DNA from: Diplocloster hominis | GTDB taxonomy: Bacteria > Bacillota > Clostridia > Lachnospirales > Lachnospiraceae | Assembly (NCBI RefSeq): GCF_032380655.1 | Contig: NZ_JAWDIY010000016.1 | Span: forward strand, 70,065 to 134,064 | Reading direction: 5' to 3' | Length of the DNA stretch: 64,000 nucleotides | Part shown: piece after piece, positions 48,152 through 56,905 of the stretch | Numbering within the stretch: the stretch's first letter is position 1 | Layout of the letters: every line of letters begins with the position of its first letter | Position numbers and translations under genes: made by a program | The notes under the pieces: generated by a model | The model's database searches: none | The model's input: only the letters and a program-made list of their open reading frames with translations | What the model was told of the DNA's origin: nothing

Positions 48152-50512
48152 TTATGTCAACAAATTCTCCAAAACCTCAAGCAACCGGTTTATATCGATC
48201 GGCTTCGCAATATGGTCATTCATACCGACACTGCGGGCTTTGATCACATCGGCGGCAAAGGCGTCCGCCGTCATTGCGACTATGGGGATTGTCTGCGCAT
48301 CGCTGCGTCCCAGCGCGCGAATCGCACTGGCGGCATCGTAACCGTTCATGACCGGCATCTGGATGTCCATCAAAATAGCGTCATAATAACCGGGGGCTGA
48401 AGCCTGGAAGGCTTCCAGGGCCAGCTGTCCGTTCTCAACCGTGTCTACATCGATATGCTGCATGAGCAGCAGCTCCATAGCGATCTCACGGTTCAGGTCG
48501 TTATCTTCCACAAGCAGCACATGCGTACCGGGCAGAACCAGACTTTTCTCCTCCTCAGAAACTGCGGTTTCCGTTTTGCCGGAATCCAGGAACAGCTGCA
48601 GGACTTGCAGCATTTTAGATTTAAAAAGCGGTTTGGTGATGAAGGCATCCGCGCCGGCACGCAGGAATTCTTCCTCGATATCGGAGTAATCGTAAGCAGA
48701 GATAATGATGATCGGTACCTCTTTTCCCAGCGACTTCCTTATGCCTTTTAATGTTTCCAGACCGTCCATCTCAGGCATTTTCCAATCCAGGATAACCGCG
48801 TAAAAATCTTCTCTTCGCGCATGTGCTTCACAAACTATGCGAAGGGCCTCCGCTCCTGATAATACCCAGTAACCCCTCATGCCCAATTCATTTAAAAGTG
48901 CCGTGGCGCTTTCACAGGTGATCTGGTCATCGTCCACCACCAGCACCGGCAAACCGGCCAGTTCCCGGCTGCTGGTTTCTTCTTTTTCACATAATTCCAG
49001 CGGTATCGAAACAGTGAATTTACTCCCCTTGCCCAGTTCACTGTCTACCTCTATCGTGCCGTTCATGATGCGGACGATATTTTCCGTTATCGCCATTCCC
49101 AGGCCCGTACCCTGCAGTTTGCTGATGCGGGGGTCCTCTGCCCGCGAGAATGGTTCGAACAGATAAGGCATGAATTCGTCGGATATCCCGATGCCATTGT
49201 CGGTACAGATAAATTCATATTGGCTTTTTCCGGCAGACAAAGTTAGCGTTTCATCGATTCTCAGGCTGATACTACCGCCCTCCGGGGTATATTTGATGGC
49301 ATTAGAGAGAAGATTCATCAGAATCTGCTGCAGCCGGTCGCCATCCGTAATCACTTTCTCATGGCTCACCTGGCCGATACTGATCTGGAAGGTCTGCTTT
49401 TTTTCAATGATCAGCGGCCGGCACATGTCCGTGACACTCTGGATCAAATCCGGTAGATTAACCTCCTCCAGGTTCAGGTCGATCCTGCCGCTTTCGATTT
49501 TGGACATATCCAGGACTTCATTGATCAGGCTTAACAAATGCCTGCTGGAGGTGCCTATTTTGTTCAGACAGTCCCGAAGCTTATCGGGGGAATCCAGATT
49601 TGCTGAAGCGATGGCCGCCATACCCATGATTGCATTCATGGGTGTCCGGATATCATGGGACATAGAAGAAAGGAAGTCGCTCTTGGCCGAACTTGCCACC
49701 CGCGCAGCGTGGTAGGCGTCTTCGAGGGCCATGCGCTGTCTCTCCTTTTCCTTCCGCTCCTCCGTCATATCAATACCAACACTGTAAAAGGATTCAATAC
49801 CATCCCAGCTGTCCTGGCTGCTGACGTAACTCAGTGTAATCGTGCAAATCTTTGTCTTATTGTCCCGGGTGATAATACGCGCTTCCATAATGGTATCCTC
49901 ACCGGTATTCCTTGTGTTTCGCATCATACTGACGGCCCGTTCCCGGTCATCCGGATGCAGATAATCGCACTGGGAGTTTAATTCTTTTTCAAATTGTTCT
50001 TTTGTATAGCCGATCATCTGCAGAAAGCCGCCGCCATACCATAGAATCGTGCTCATATCCCGCGCGTCCACCCGGGCCAGACCGCCGGGAATGGTTCTTA
50101 GGATGGCTTCCCTCTCCCGGTCCTTTTTCTCCAGCTTATATTCCAGGCTGTAATTGTCATGTGACAGCTCGAGGCGTGATCTATGCCCGTTCCAGTCAAC
50201 GATACGGTTTTTGATCATAAAGGTGCGGTCTAAAACCGGATTATAAAATTCCCATTCATAGAATTCGTTTTCAGTGATACGGTCGTTGGTGCAAAAAGGA
50301 CAGGGAGAGGTACGTCCCTGAATGGTTTCATAGCATTTACAGCCGATAATCGATTCAGGGGAATGGCTCAGGCCCAGTGTCTCGCAGGCTGTTTTATTGA
50401 GGTACAGCAGTTCATATGTCTCCATGTCACATACATAGGCATTTCCTATATATTCATCCAGCATCCACTGAAAATAGCCGGCCCGTTTTTCCAAGTTCTC
50501 TAATGAATTCAT
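48152..50512 (-). CDS. Hybrid sensor histidine kinase with PAS domains and two receiver domains
   Basis: A 786-residue protein without a membrane helix, so cytoplasmic. It has an N-terminal PAS-like domain (about 15-110, with a Cys cluster CKCYETIQGRTSPCPFC that could bind metal or sense redox), a second PAS (about 135-255) and a HisKA domain with the phosphorylated His in SHDIRTPMNA near 285. It continues with a HATPase (about 390-510; NLLSNAIKYTPEGG, GTGLGMAI), receiver 1 (about 522-645, DW in VILDWKMPEMDG) and receiver 2 (about 664-785, LMDIQMPVMNG). No response regulator with output is adjacent, so the signal target is unknown. AAGGAGAACAGG precedes ATG 50512. Confidence 0.94.
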   Translation of the reverse strand: MNSLENLEKRAGYFQWMLDEYIGNAYVCDMETYELLYLNKTACETLGLSHSPESIIGCKCYETIQGRTSPCPFCTNDRITENEFYEWEFYNPVLDRTFMIKNRIVDWNGHRSRLELSHDNYSLEYKLEKKDREREAILRTIPGGLARVDARDMSTILWYGGGFLQMIGYTKEQFEKELNSQCDYLHPDDRERAVSMMRNTRNTGEDTIMEARIITRDNKTKICTITLSYVSSQDSWDGIESFYSVGIDMTEERKEKERQRMALEDAYHAARVASSAKSDFLSSMSHDIRTPMNAIMGMAAIASANLDSPDKLRDCLNKIGTSSRHLLSLINEVLDMSKIESGRIDLNLEEVNLPDLIQSVTDMCRPLIIEKKQTFQISIGQVSHEKVITDGDRLQQILMNLLSNAIKYTPEGGSISLRIDETLTLSAGKSQYEFICTDNGIGISDEFMPYLFEPFSRAEDPRISKLQGTGLGMAITENIVRIMNGTIEVDSELGKGSKFTVSIPLELCEKEETSSRELAGLPVLVVDDDQITCESATALLNELGMRGYWVLSGAEALRIVCEAHARREDFYAVILDWKMPEMDGLETLKGIRKSLGKEVPIIIISAYDYSDIEEEFLRAGADAFITKPLFKSKMLQVLQLFLDSGKTETAVSEEEKSLVLPGTHVLLVEDNDLNREIAMELLLMQHIDVDTVENGQLALEAFQASAPGYYDAILMDIQMPVMNGYDAASAIRALGRSDAQTIPIVAMTADAFAADVIKARSVGMNDHIAKPIDINRLLEVLENLLT

Positions 50513-50625
50513 CCTGTTCTCCTTTGGTACAAATAACGGATTCCTTTATTGGGGTTGTGGCCGGCGAATCGGTTATGGATTCAGCCGGGCCCCTCACCTT
50601 GTTCATACACCCATTTATAATGTAA

Positions 50626-50654
50626 AGTATAACAAAATCTGACTGAAATAGCAA
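50626..50654 (-). promoter_or_regulatory. Promoter of the hybrid kinase gene
   Basis: On the minus strand: TTGCTA, a 17-bp spacer and TATACT. Confidence 0.65.
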
Positions 50655-50670
50655 CTATTTGCGGAATCGG

Positions 50671-50746
50671 TAATACAAACCGGTTTCACAACACAAACCG
50701 AATTCACAAAACAATACAAACCATATTCACAAAACCAAATTCATAA
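50671..50746. repeat. Imperfect tandem repeats in the divergent promoter region
   Basis: Three to four units of about 20 bp of the form ACAAACC-N3-5-TTCACAAAAC between the promoters of the kinase gene and the GntR-like gene. They could be operator sites for the regulator encoded just downstream. Confidence 0.7.
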
Positions 50747-50748
50747 AG

Positions 50749-50777
50749 TGGAAATCATAGGAAATAAATGCTATACT
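50749..50777 (+). promoter_or_regulatory. Promoter candidate for the GntR-like regulator
   Basis: TGGAAA, a 17-bp spacer and TATACT, 47 bp before the start at 50824. Confidence 0.5.
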
Positions 50778-50823
50778 GTTTTGGATAATAACCGTTTTAT
50801 TTTATTAAGGAGAGGAACCAACG

Positions 50824-52269
50824 TTGGATAAAGGGAAAGAATTATGTCAGGTAGTTTATAATATCCTGGTTACCCAGATAGAATTTGGTACATACCGATA
50901 CGCAGACCATCTCCCGACCATAGAGGAAGCCAGCCGGATTCTTCAGGTTTCGTGGGATACGGTTCGGGCTGCGTACCTCAGACTGAAACATCATGGATAT
51001 ATTGATCTCACTAAAAAAATGGGAGCTACGGTAAAAGTGGCCTATCAGGAACAGGAAATCCGGCAACATATTCAGGATTTTTTCTTAATACGCAGAAACG
51101 CGCTGATCGATCTGAGTAAATCCATACGTCCGCTGTTCAGCCACGCCCAATGGCTGGGGTTTAAAAATGCGCCGGGCGAGCTGCTGGACGCAATCGAGCA
51201 GCTCGCCCGGCGAAGGGACGTTCTTCCGTCTTATTCGATGATTCAGCATCTCCAGCAGATCTATGGTGCTTTGCATAATGAACTGCTTATGCGTTTTGTC
51301 TGGCATTCATTCATGTTTTTTCAGGCCCCATTTCTGAGTATCTCAGCGAATCTGAAGTATTTATCAGCGGAGAGTTCCCCCCTTCCTACCATGATAGAAT
51401 GCTGCCGTCAACAAGACTGGGCAGCTCTGCGAAAAAACGTGGAGAATTTCCAGGAGCTCTTATCCCGCAGCCTTTGCAGGTTTTATGACGATACTATCAC
51501 GAAAGAAGTGCCGGAAGATCAACAGATCGATTTTTCCTGGAGCAGTTACAAAAAAACGTCTCAGATCTGCTATTCCTTTGGTATGGAGCTTTTGACCGGG
51601 ATCAGCCGCGGAGATTTTCCAGCCGGAAGCTTTTTGCCTTCCCTAGAAAGATTGGCAAAGGAAAAACAGATCTCCGTCAGTACCGTCCGCCGCACGCTCC
51701 TGCTGCTGGGCAATATTGGAGCGACCAGATCCGTGAACGGAATCGGTACACAGGTTCTGTCCTTGGATGAAAGCGCGGATCACTGCGACTTTACCCAACC
51801 GATTGTCAGAAAACGGCTGATGGATTTTGCGGAGAGTCTGCATTTTCTGGCTTTATCCTGCAGAGAATGTGCGGAAATTACGATTCCATTCCTGGACGTT
51901 TCATCCAAAGAGCACTGGATAGAACGGCTTATGTATATAAAACGGGCACAGCGGTATGAACTTGTGGTGTATATCTCTCTTGAATGTATTTCCTGTCTGG
52001 CCCCCCATCAGGTAATCCGGACGGTGTACTCTGAACTGCTGCAGCAGCTTTTCTGGGGATATCCCACGCGGAGCCTGCATGGGGATCAGGTGACACTCAA
52101 TGTATTCTATCAGCCTTATTATGATTCTTTGCTGGATTCGATAGAGCGCGGGGATGCGTTGGGCTATGCCGAAAAACTGGAAGAACTTTTGATGTATGAA
52201 ATCCGGTTTGCGGTAGAACAGCTGGTAGATCTGGGCATCAGGGAAGCGGCAGATCTGGTGCTTCCGTAG
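50824..52269 (+). CDS. GntR-family regulator with two winged-helix domains
   Basis: A 481-residue protein. A GntR-type winged helix is at the N-terminus (about 5-70; YADHLPTIEEASRILQVSWDTVRAAYLRLKHHGYI). A second, similar one lies near 250-310 (FPAGSFLPSLERLAKEKQISVSTVRRTLLLLGNIGA). Each is followed by a helical segment of about 150-180 residues. This looks like an internal duplication of a complete GntR-like unit in one chain, which is unusual. The N-terminal copy has Trp-Asp in the recognition helix (VSWDTVRAAY) and the other VSVSTVRRTL. It starts at TTG 50824 with AAGGAGAGG upstream. It is divergent from the hybrid kinase and overlaps the convergent AraC-GNAT gene by 32 bp. Confidence 0.8.
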   Translation: MDKGKELCQVVYNILVTQIEFGTYRYADHLPTIEEASRILQVSWDTVRAAYLRLKHHGYIDLTKKMGATVKVAYQEQEIRQHIQDFFLIRRNALIDLSKSIRPLFSHAQWLGFKNAPGELLDAIEQLARRRDVLPSYSMIQHLQQIYGALHNELLMRFVWHSFMFFQAPFLSISANLKYLSAESSPLPTMIECCRQQDWAALRKNVENFQELLSRSLCRFYDDTITKEVPEDQQIDFSWSSYKKTSQICYSFGMELLTGISRGDFPAGSFLPSLERLAKEKQISVSTVRRTLLLLGNIGATRSVNGIGTQVLSLDESADHCDFTQPIVRKRLMDFAESLHFLALSCRECAEITIPFLDVSSKEHWIERLMYIKRAQRYELVVYISLECISCLAPHQVIRTVYSELLQQLFWGYPTRSLHGDQVTLNVFYQPYYDSLLDSIERGDALGYAEKLEELLMYEIRFAVEQLVDLGIREAADLVLP

Positions 52270-53098
52270 CTAATACGAAGCGCTGTGTGGGATACCCAAA
52301 CTCCACCAGCAGCTCTGCCGCAGCAAATCCCAGTCCTTTGATTTCTTTTCGCTGCCCGGTATCCGCTTTATCGCCTTCCCTGTAAGTGGTTATGCTGATA
52401 TCCTGCCCTGTCAGCAATTCATCCATCATTTTACAAAGGAATGCTTTTTGAATTCCCCTGTTCCGATAGAGCGGATGACAGCCCATAAAATCAATGCTGC
52501 CGGTATCATAAGAAAAAAGCAGGATACCGATGGCGGTCTGCTGGTCTTTTAGAATCAGGGCCTGTCTTGTTTGAATCCGTTGTTTTAGTACCTTAATATA
52601 TTCTTTCTCATCCAAATAAGGGAATCCATCAATCACCAGCCGCACCAGATCCATCCAGCACGGTATATCTTCTTCTGCTGCGAATTCAATCTTCCAGCTA
52701 ACACGGTCTTTCACGTACAGCATTTCATAATTCCCTGTCAAGTTGTATTCCAGCTGAAGCGGATAAAATATTTCATTTTCCCGATACTTGCTGGGGGGCA
52801 TCTTATACATGGCGGTAAAGATATTCGTAAATGCCTGCTGGCTTTCATAGCCGGCCAGCAGCGCTATGTCCAGAATGGGTTTGTCAGAGAAAACCAGCAG
52901 CTTCGCGCTCTGTGAAAGCCTCCGCCTCTGCAGATACTCGTGCAGAGTCATGCCCACAGCACTGGTAAACATGCGGTGTAAATGATATTTTGAATAATGG
53001 ACCGCGTCTGCGATACAATCAAGATTCAGTTTCTCTGTGAGATGTTCCTCTATATATTCAATCACGGACACGATGTTTTCAATTCTATAGCCCGGCAT
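52238..53098 (-). CDS. AraC-family HTH fused to a GNAT acetyltransferase domain
   Basis: A 286-residue protein. The N-terminal ~105 residues are the paired helix-turn-helix of AraC/XylS regulators (LNLDCIADAVHYSKYHLHRMFTSAVGMTLHEYLQRRRL, then ILDIALLAGYESQQAFTNIF; shown in part). The C-terminal part (about 135-286) is a GNAT fold (LILKDQQTAIGILLF, GCHPLYRNRGIQKAFLCKM, where the loop RNRGIQ replaces the usual RxxGxG). Such fusions exist in Firmicutes. The acetyltransferase domain may act as a ligand sensor or modify a substrate. GGAGG precedes ATG 53098. Its last 32 bp overlap the convergent GntR-like gene. Confidence 0.88.
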   Translation of the reverse strand: MPGYRIENIVSVIEYIEEHLTEKLNLDCIADAVHYSKYHLHRMFTSAVGMTLHEYLQRRRLSQSAKLLVFSDKPILDIALLAGYESQQAFTNIFTAMYKMPPSKYRENEIFYPLQLEYNLTGNYEMLYVKDRVSWKIEFAAEEDIPCWMDLVRLVIDGFPYLDEKEYIKVLKQRIQTRQALILKDQQTAIGILLFSYDTGSIDFMGCHPLYRNRGIQKAFLCKMMDELLTGQDISITTYREGDKADTGQRKEIKGLGFAAAELLVEFGYPTQRFVLATEAPDLPLP

Positions 53099-53185
53099 AA
53101 TGAACCTCCTAAAACGGAAAACGGACGCATTTAGTCAATGGATTTTCATTATATCAGAAAACAAAAGAAAAAACAAAAACTCCTG

Positions 53186-53234
53186 CAAAAGCCAGGTCTG
53201 TATAAAAGCGGATCTGACTATTCAGGGGCTTTTG
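53186..53234 (-). terminator. Terminator of the glutamine-rich ferritin-like gene
   Basis: CAAAAGCC and GGCTTTTG pair around a 33-nt loop. On the minus strand it is followed by CAGGAGTTTTTGTTTTTTC. It also has a TTTTGTTTTC run on the plus strand. Confidence 0.6.
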
Positions 53235-53271
53235 TTTTCAATACACGTTGTTCTGGGTGCTGTATGATTGC

Positions 53272-54168
53272 CTAGCAACTGCTGACGTACCGTTGATACA
53301 GATCCTGAAACACCTGGATATGGATCTGTTCATCCAATATAATACGTTTGAGATTTTCCACTATATTGCAGTCTTCTATATGCTCTATCTGATACTGGTA
53401 TTTCTCAATCGCCCGTTCCTCACCCTGGATCGCATTCGTCAGCAGCTTTGGCAGTTCCACGGGATATTGGTTATACCGGGGAGTCCAGTAAACCATTTGA
53501 TTCCTGGAACGGGTCCAGAGCCTGGGGTCCACTCCCAGCTGTAACGCCAGGGTACCGAAGATCTCCAGGTGATGCATTTCCACTATGCTTACATGATGGA
53601 AACAGCTGGCTATCTCCGCGCAGTAAGCGGTCCGGAGATTATTGTAAAAATACAGGCTGACCGCCGACATCTCAGAATTATTTCCGCCCACATTATCCAA
53701 CATGGCAAATGCGTATGTACGGTTTTCACACATCGCTTTAACAGGAGGATAAGGCAGCTTCGCCTGGTATAGAGGCCCTCCCTCTATTACGGATTGCGCC
53801 TGCTGGGAGTGCTGCTGTGACTGCTGAGACGGAACCTGAGACTGCTGCATCTGCTGCTGAGGCTGCTGCTGAGATTGCTGCCGCATCTGCTGCTGGGATT
53901 GTTGGTGCATCTGTTGTGCCTGCTGCATTTGCTGCTGCATCTGCTGCGCCTGCTGCATCTGCTGTTGGAGCTGTTGTGCCTGCTGCATCTGTTGTACCTG
54001 CTGTATCTGCTTCTGCGCTTGCTGTGCCTGTGCCTGCTGTACATATTGCTGCTGGGTAACATATTGTTGCTGCTGTACGTGCTGCTGAGACTGTGAAGGC
54101 TGCTGTGTATGTGTTGGTGCAGCAGGGGCCTTCTGACAGTTGGAATCCGGTATTTGAGTTCCTTCCAT
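53272..54168 (-). CDS. Ferritin-like protein with a long glutamine-rich N-terminal domain
   Basis: A 298-residue protein in two parts. Residues about 18-125 consist largely of glutamine with scattered Met, Ala, Ser, Val and His (for example QQMQQAQQMQQQMQQ), encoded by CAG/CAA runs. From about residue 140 a ferritin-like four-helix fold is recognisable, with possible metal ligands NSEMSAVS, EMHHLEIFG, GEERAIEKY and DEQIHIQVF. The ferritin-like part matches a group of clostridial proteins often described as bacterioferritin- or spore-coat-like. The poly-Q part is unusual for bacteria and resembles prion-like assembly domains. Terminator 38 bp downstream. No ORF disruption is seen. Confidence 0.8.
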   Translation of the reverse strand: MEGTQIPDSNCQKAPAAPTHTQQPSQSQQHVQQQQYVTQQQYVQQAQAQQAQKQIQQVQQMQQAQQLQQQMQQAQQMQQQMQQAQQMHQQSQQQMRQQSQQQPQQQMQQSQVPSQQSQQHSQQAQSVIEGGPLYQAKLPYPPVKAMCENRTYAFAMLDNVGGNNSEMSAVSLYFYNNLRTAYCAEIASCFHHVSIVEMHHLEIFGTLALQLGVDPRLWTRSRNQMVYWTPRYNQYPVELPKLLTNAIQGEERAIEKYQYQIEHIEDCNIVENLKRIILDEQIHIQVFQDLYQRYVSSC

Positions 54169-54236
54169 AGTTCATTCCCTTTCCTGATGAATTATTCTAT
54201 TATCACCATATGAAAGGAAATACAGATTTAGACCTG

Positions 54237-55217
54237 TCACAGCTCCAGCCGGCAGCTGCCATCTGTCCCAAACTCCAGAAGATTGCGTATACCGCAGGAA
54301 ACCATACTCTCCACAGCCTCTATCGTGTAGAACGCCATATGCTGCGTCATAGTCACATTGGGAAACTGCCGCAGATAAGCCATTTCCCGGTTGCTGATAA
54401 TATCGGTTCTGCGGTCCTTGTGATAGATTCCTTCCTCATTTTCAATCACATCAAGCCCCAGGGCACCGATTTTTTTCGTTTCTATTCCTTCCAGCAGCGC
54501 CTCCATATCGATCAGCTCCCCTCGGGCTGTATTGATCAGAATTACCCCATCTTTCATTTGGCTCATAGCATACCGGTCGATCATATGATACGTTTTGGTA
54601 TTTAACGGTACATGAAGGGAGATGATATCACTTTCCCGGTAAAGGGTATCCAGCGGGACAAAAGTCACCTGATGATCCAACCCCGGTACCGGATGGCGGT
54701 TAAAAGCCAGGATACGGCAGCCAAATCCCCGTAAATTCTCAATAACCGTGCGTCCGATCTTTCCGGTACCCACGATGCCAATGGTAAGATTGCGCATCTC
54801 CCGCCCTTCCAGGCCCGGAAGCGAATAATCGTTGACATTTCCCCGGTAAAGGGCCTGTTTATAATTCCTCAGAGACATGAGCATAAGCATTACCGCATAG
54901 TCGGCGACGCCATTCGGCGCATAATCCGCGTTACTTACTTTTAATCCAATGGACCTGGCATATTCGACATCGATATGGTTAAACCCGATCGTACGGGTAG
55001 AGATACAGGCAACACCCCGCTCCTTCAGACAGTCCAGCATTCCGGCATCCAGGCGGCTTCTGCCCAGAATCGTAATACCGGCACTCCCTGTAAGTCTATC
55101 CAGGGTTTCCGTTCTGAGTGCATCCGGATAGAGGGCGAGATCTAACCGCAGCTCCCGGGCCAGCTTTTCAAAAAAGGGTCTCTCGTCTTCTCTGACTTCA
55201 AAAGCTGTTATTTTCAT
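54237..55217 (-). CDS. D-isomer-specific 2-hydroxyacid dehydrogenase (D-lactate dehydrogenase-like)
   Basis: A 326-residue NAD-dependent dehydrogenase. The Rossmann loop GIVGTGKIGRTVIE is near residue 150. The catalytic triad is Arg in NTARGEL (about 232), Glu in DVIENEEG (about 260) and His in MTQHMAFYT (about 291). The substrate-loop features fit D-lactate dehydrogenase or VanH-like enzymes reducing pyruvate to D-lactate. No vanA or ddl gene is adjacent, so fermentation is the likelier role. It stands alone, 68 bp upstream of the glutamine-rich ferritin-like gene. AGGAGGAATTTTCCT precedes ATG 55217. Confidence 0.92.
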   Translation of the reverse strand: MKITAFEVREDERPFFEKLARELRLDLALYPDALRTETLDRLTGSAGITILGRSRLDAGMLDCLKERGVACISTRTIGFNHIDVEYARSIGLKVSNADYAPNGVADYAVMLMLMSLRNYKQALYRGNVNDYSLPGLEGREMRNLTIGIVGTGKIGRTVIENLRGFGCRILAFNRHPVPGLDHQVTFVPLDTLYRESDIISLHVPLNTKTYHMIDRYAMSQMKDGVILINTARGELIDMEALLEGIETKKIGALGLDVIENEEGIYHKDRRTDIISNREMAYLRQFPNVTMTQHMAFYTIEAVESMVSCGIRNLLEFGTDGSCRLEL

Positions 55218-55390
55218 AGGAAAATTCCTCCTGACTTAGCAGTAAAGTTTTGTGCGGTCTTCCGCATTTCTATGATACAACAGGAGGAGGCCCCCGTGCA
55301 AACACACGATTTAAAGCATTTCTGAATCAACGCTTTAGCGCAGCCGCTATGATAGAGAAGGAAATCAGCAGCCCTGTCCTATGAAATAAA

Positions 55391-55432
55391 AAAGAGATTA
55401 TCACCCTCCGATCAGGATCATGATAACCTCTT
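55391..55432 (-). terminator. Terminator of the YqeY/small membrane protein unit
   Basis: On the minus strand AGAGGTTATCA and TGATAATCTCTT pair around an 18-nt loop and are followed by TTTTATTTC. Confidence 0.85.
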
Positions 55433-55507
55433 ACGCTCTATAAGAAAACGAACAGCAATAGAAAACATACATCATACAAAACCATAAGCGTGATAAAGCC
55501 TGGCGCA

Positions 55508-55762
55508 TTACGTATCTAATTCCTTTTTCTCCGCCATTTTACCGAAGAACTTTACCATTACCGGTATATAAGTGACAATGAATATCAGAACAGCCACGAC
55601 TACAACCGCTTTCTTATGCTTCTCAGAAACAGCGGCACCGATCAGAATACCAAGAGCCAGCAAACACAGTTTTACAAGCGTCATATCGCTTACATCCATG
55701 GACTGAATATACTCCTTTGCGTCATTCAGATACTTTTTTACAGCCTCCCATACATTGTTCAT
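55508..55762 (-). CDS. Small membrane protein of unknown function
   Basis: An 84-residue protein with two membrane helices (about 29-45, LVKLCLLALGILIGAAV, and 51-70, AVVVVAVLIFIVTYIPVMV) separated by a basic turn (SEKHKK). The N-terminus is soluble and charged. AAGGAAGGTAGAATAG precedes the ATG at 55762. I do not recognise the family. It follows the YqeY gene by 28 bp on the same strand and shares its terminator, so the two are probably one unit. Confidence 0.75.
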   Translation of the reverse strand: MNNVWEAVKKYLNDAKEYIQSMDVSDMTLVKLCLLALGILIGAAVSEKHKKAVVVVAVLIFIVTYIPVMVKFFGKMAEKKELDT

Positions 55763-55790
55763 CTATTCTACCTTCCTTTCTCCGGTGTCA

Positions 55791-56237
55791 TCAGGCAAAT
55801 AATTTTCCAACGAGAGCATTTACCAGCTTTCCATCGGCTCTGCCCTTAACTTTGGGCATTAACTCTTTCATGATACGGCCTTTATCCTTCCCAGTAGGTT
55901 CTGATATGCCAAGTTCATCTAGTACACTCTGAATTACAGCCTGAATCTGTGCTTCGCTCATTTCTTCCGGAGCGAATTCTTTATAGACGGCCAGCCTGGC
56001 CCGGCATTCCTCCAGGATATCGGTTCTGTCCGCAGGGCAGGAATCCATGGTTTCCTTTGTCTGCTTGATTTCTTTCGCTATTACCGCGTTTTCCTCCGCT
56101 TCGGTCAGATCTTCTCTCTTATCTATCTGGACATTTTTCAGCGCGCTTAAAAGCATGGAAAGGGAATCCTTGCGGCTCTTATCCTTATTTTTCATGGCGG
56201 TAACCATTTCCGCGCGTATCTCATCAATCTTACTCAT
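55791..56237 (-). CDS. yqeY: GatB/YqeY domain-containing protein
   Basis: A 148-residue YqeY family protein, related to the tail domain of the amidotransferase subunit GatB: RAEMVTAMKNKDKSRKDSLSMLLSALKN, then KGRIMKELMPKVKGRADGKLVNALVGKLF. Its role is unclear, possibly tRNA-related. ATG 56237 is used because AAGGAGTGCCTGTT precedes it; the ATG at 56246 lies in that ribosome site. Confidence 0.93.
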   Translation of the reverse strand: MSKIDEIRAEMVTAMKNKDKSRKDSLSMLLSALKNVQIDKREDLTEAEENAVIAKEIKQTKETMDSCPADRTDILEECRARLAVYKEFAPEEMSEAQIQAVIQSVLDELGISEPTGKDKGRIMKELMPKVKGRADGKLVNALVGKLFA

Positions 56238-56461
56238 AACAGGCACTCCTTTTTCTTGAATTTTATGATTTCCATAATCAGTTGTTTTTCTTTTATTATA
56301 GTGAAAGGGACAAGTTCACGCAAGGGGTTTTGAAAATGAATTTCCATTCCCGGGATCGTAGCAAATTATCTGATATTCATGTATAATAATAACCGGAAAG
56401 CATTTACGCAGGTAATAGGGGAGAGATACTACAATACAACAAAGAGAAAGGAAGAACCTAT

Positions 56462-56842
56462 ATGACCTATACGATTCGGCAAGTGGCGGAAAAAGAGGGA
56501 ATTACCACACATACGATCCGATATTATGACAGGGAGGGGCTGCTGCCCCTGCTGGAAAGGACGGAGAGCGGAATCCGGAAATTTTCAGAGGAAGACATTC
56601 ACTGGCTGGAATTAATCTGCTGTCTTAAGAATTCCGGCATGCCGCTCCACAGGATCAAAGAATTCATGAATCTATGCCTGCAGGGGGAAGCTACCTGTGA
56701 AGAACGAAAACAGATCTTAGTAGAACATAAACAGGCAATCCTGCAGCAAATGGAACTGCTGGAGACTAGTCTGAATACCGTGAATTACAAGATCGATCAT
56801 TACCGTGAAATCGGTATCTTCCATATCGACCGCAAGATCTGA
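56462..56842 (+). CDS. MerR family transcriptional regulator
   Basis: A 126-residue MerR protein: DNA-binding domain (MTYTIRQVAEKEGITTHTIRYYDREGLLP; shown in part) and a coiled-coil dimerisation helix. It has a single Cys pair region (CLQGEATCEER) but not the metal-binding pattern of MerR/CueR, so it belongs with aldehyde- or stress-responsive regulators such as AdhR/NmlR. TATAAT at 56382 region may be its -10. AAAGGAAG precedes ATG 56462. It is convergent to the xanthine dehydrogenase genes, and they share a terminator. Confidence 0.9.
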   Translation: MTYTIRQVAEKEGITTHTIRYYDREGLLPLLERTESGIRKFSEEDIHWLELICCLKNSGMPLHRIKEFMNLCLQGEATCEERKQILVEHKQAILQQMELLETSLNTVNYKIDHYREIGIFHIDRKI

Positions 56843-56864
56843 TCTCAAAGAACGTCTGGCGGAA

Positions 56865-56905
56865 AAACCGGAGCGTGCCTGTCACCAGCACGCCCCGGTT
56901 TCTTT
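56865..56905. terminator. Shared terminator of the merR gene and the purine operon
   Basis: AAACCGG-A-GCGTGC and GCACGC-C-CCGGTTT form a stem of about 14 bp around CTGTCACCA, followed by CTTTT on the plus strand and TTTCC on the minus strand. It works for either direction. Confidence 0.85.

Noticed and set aside
53817..54096. Ala-, Leu- or Ser/Arg-rich frames opposite or beside the Gln tract.
   Set aside because: Trinucleotide repeats keep all frames open; only the Gln frame continues into a folded domain.
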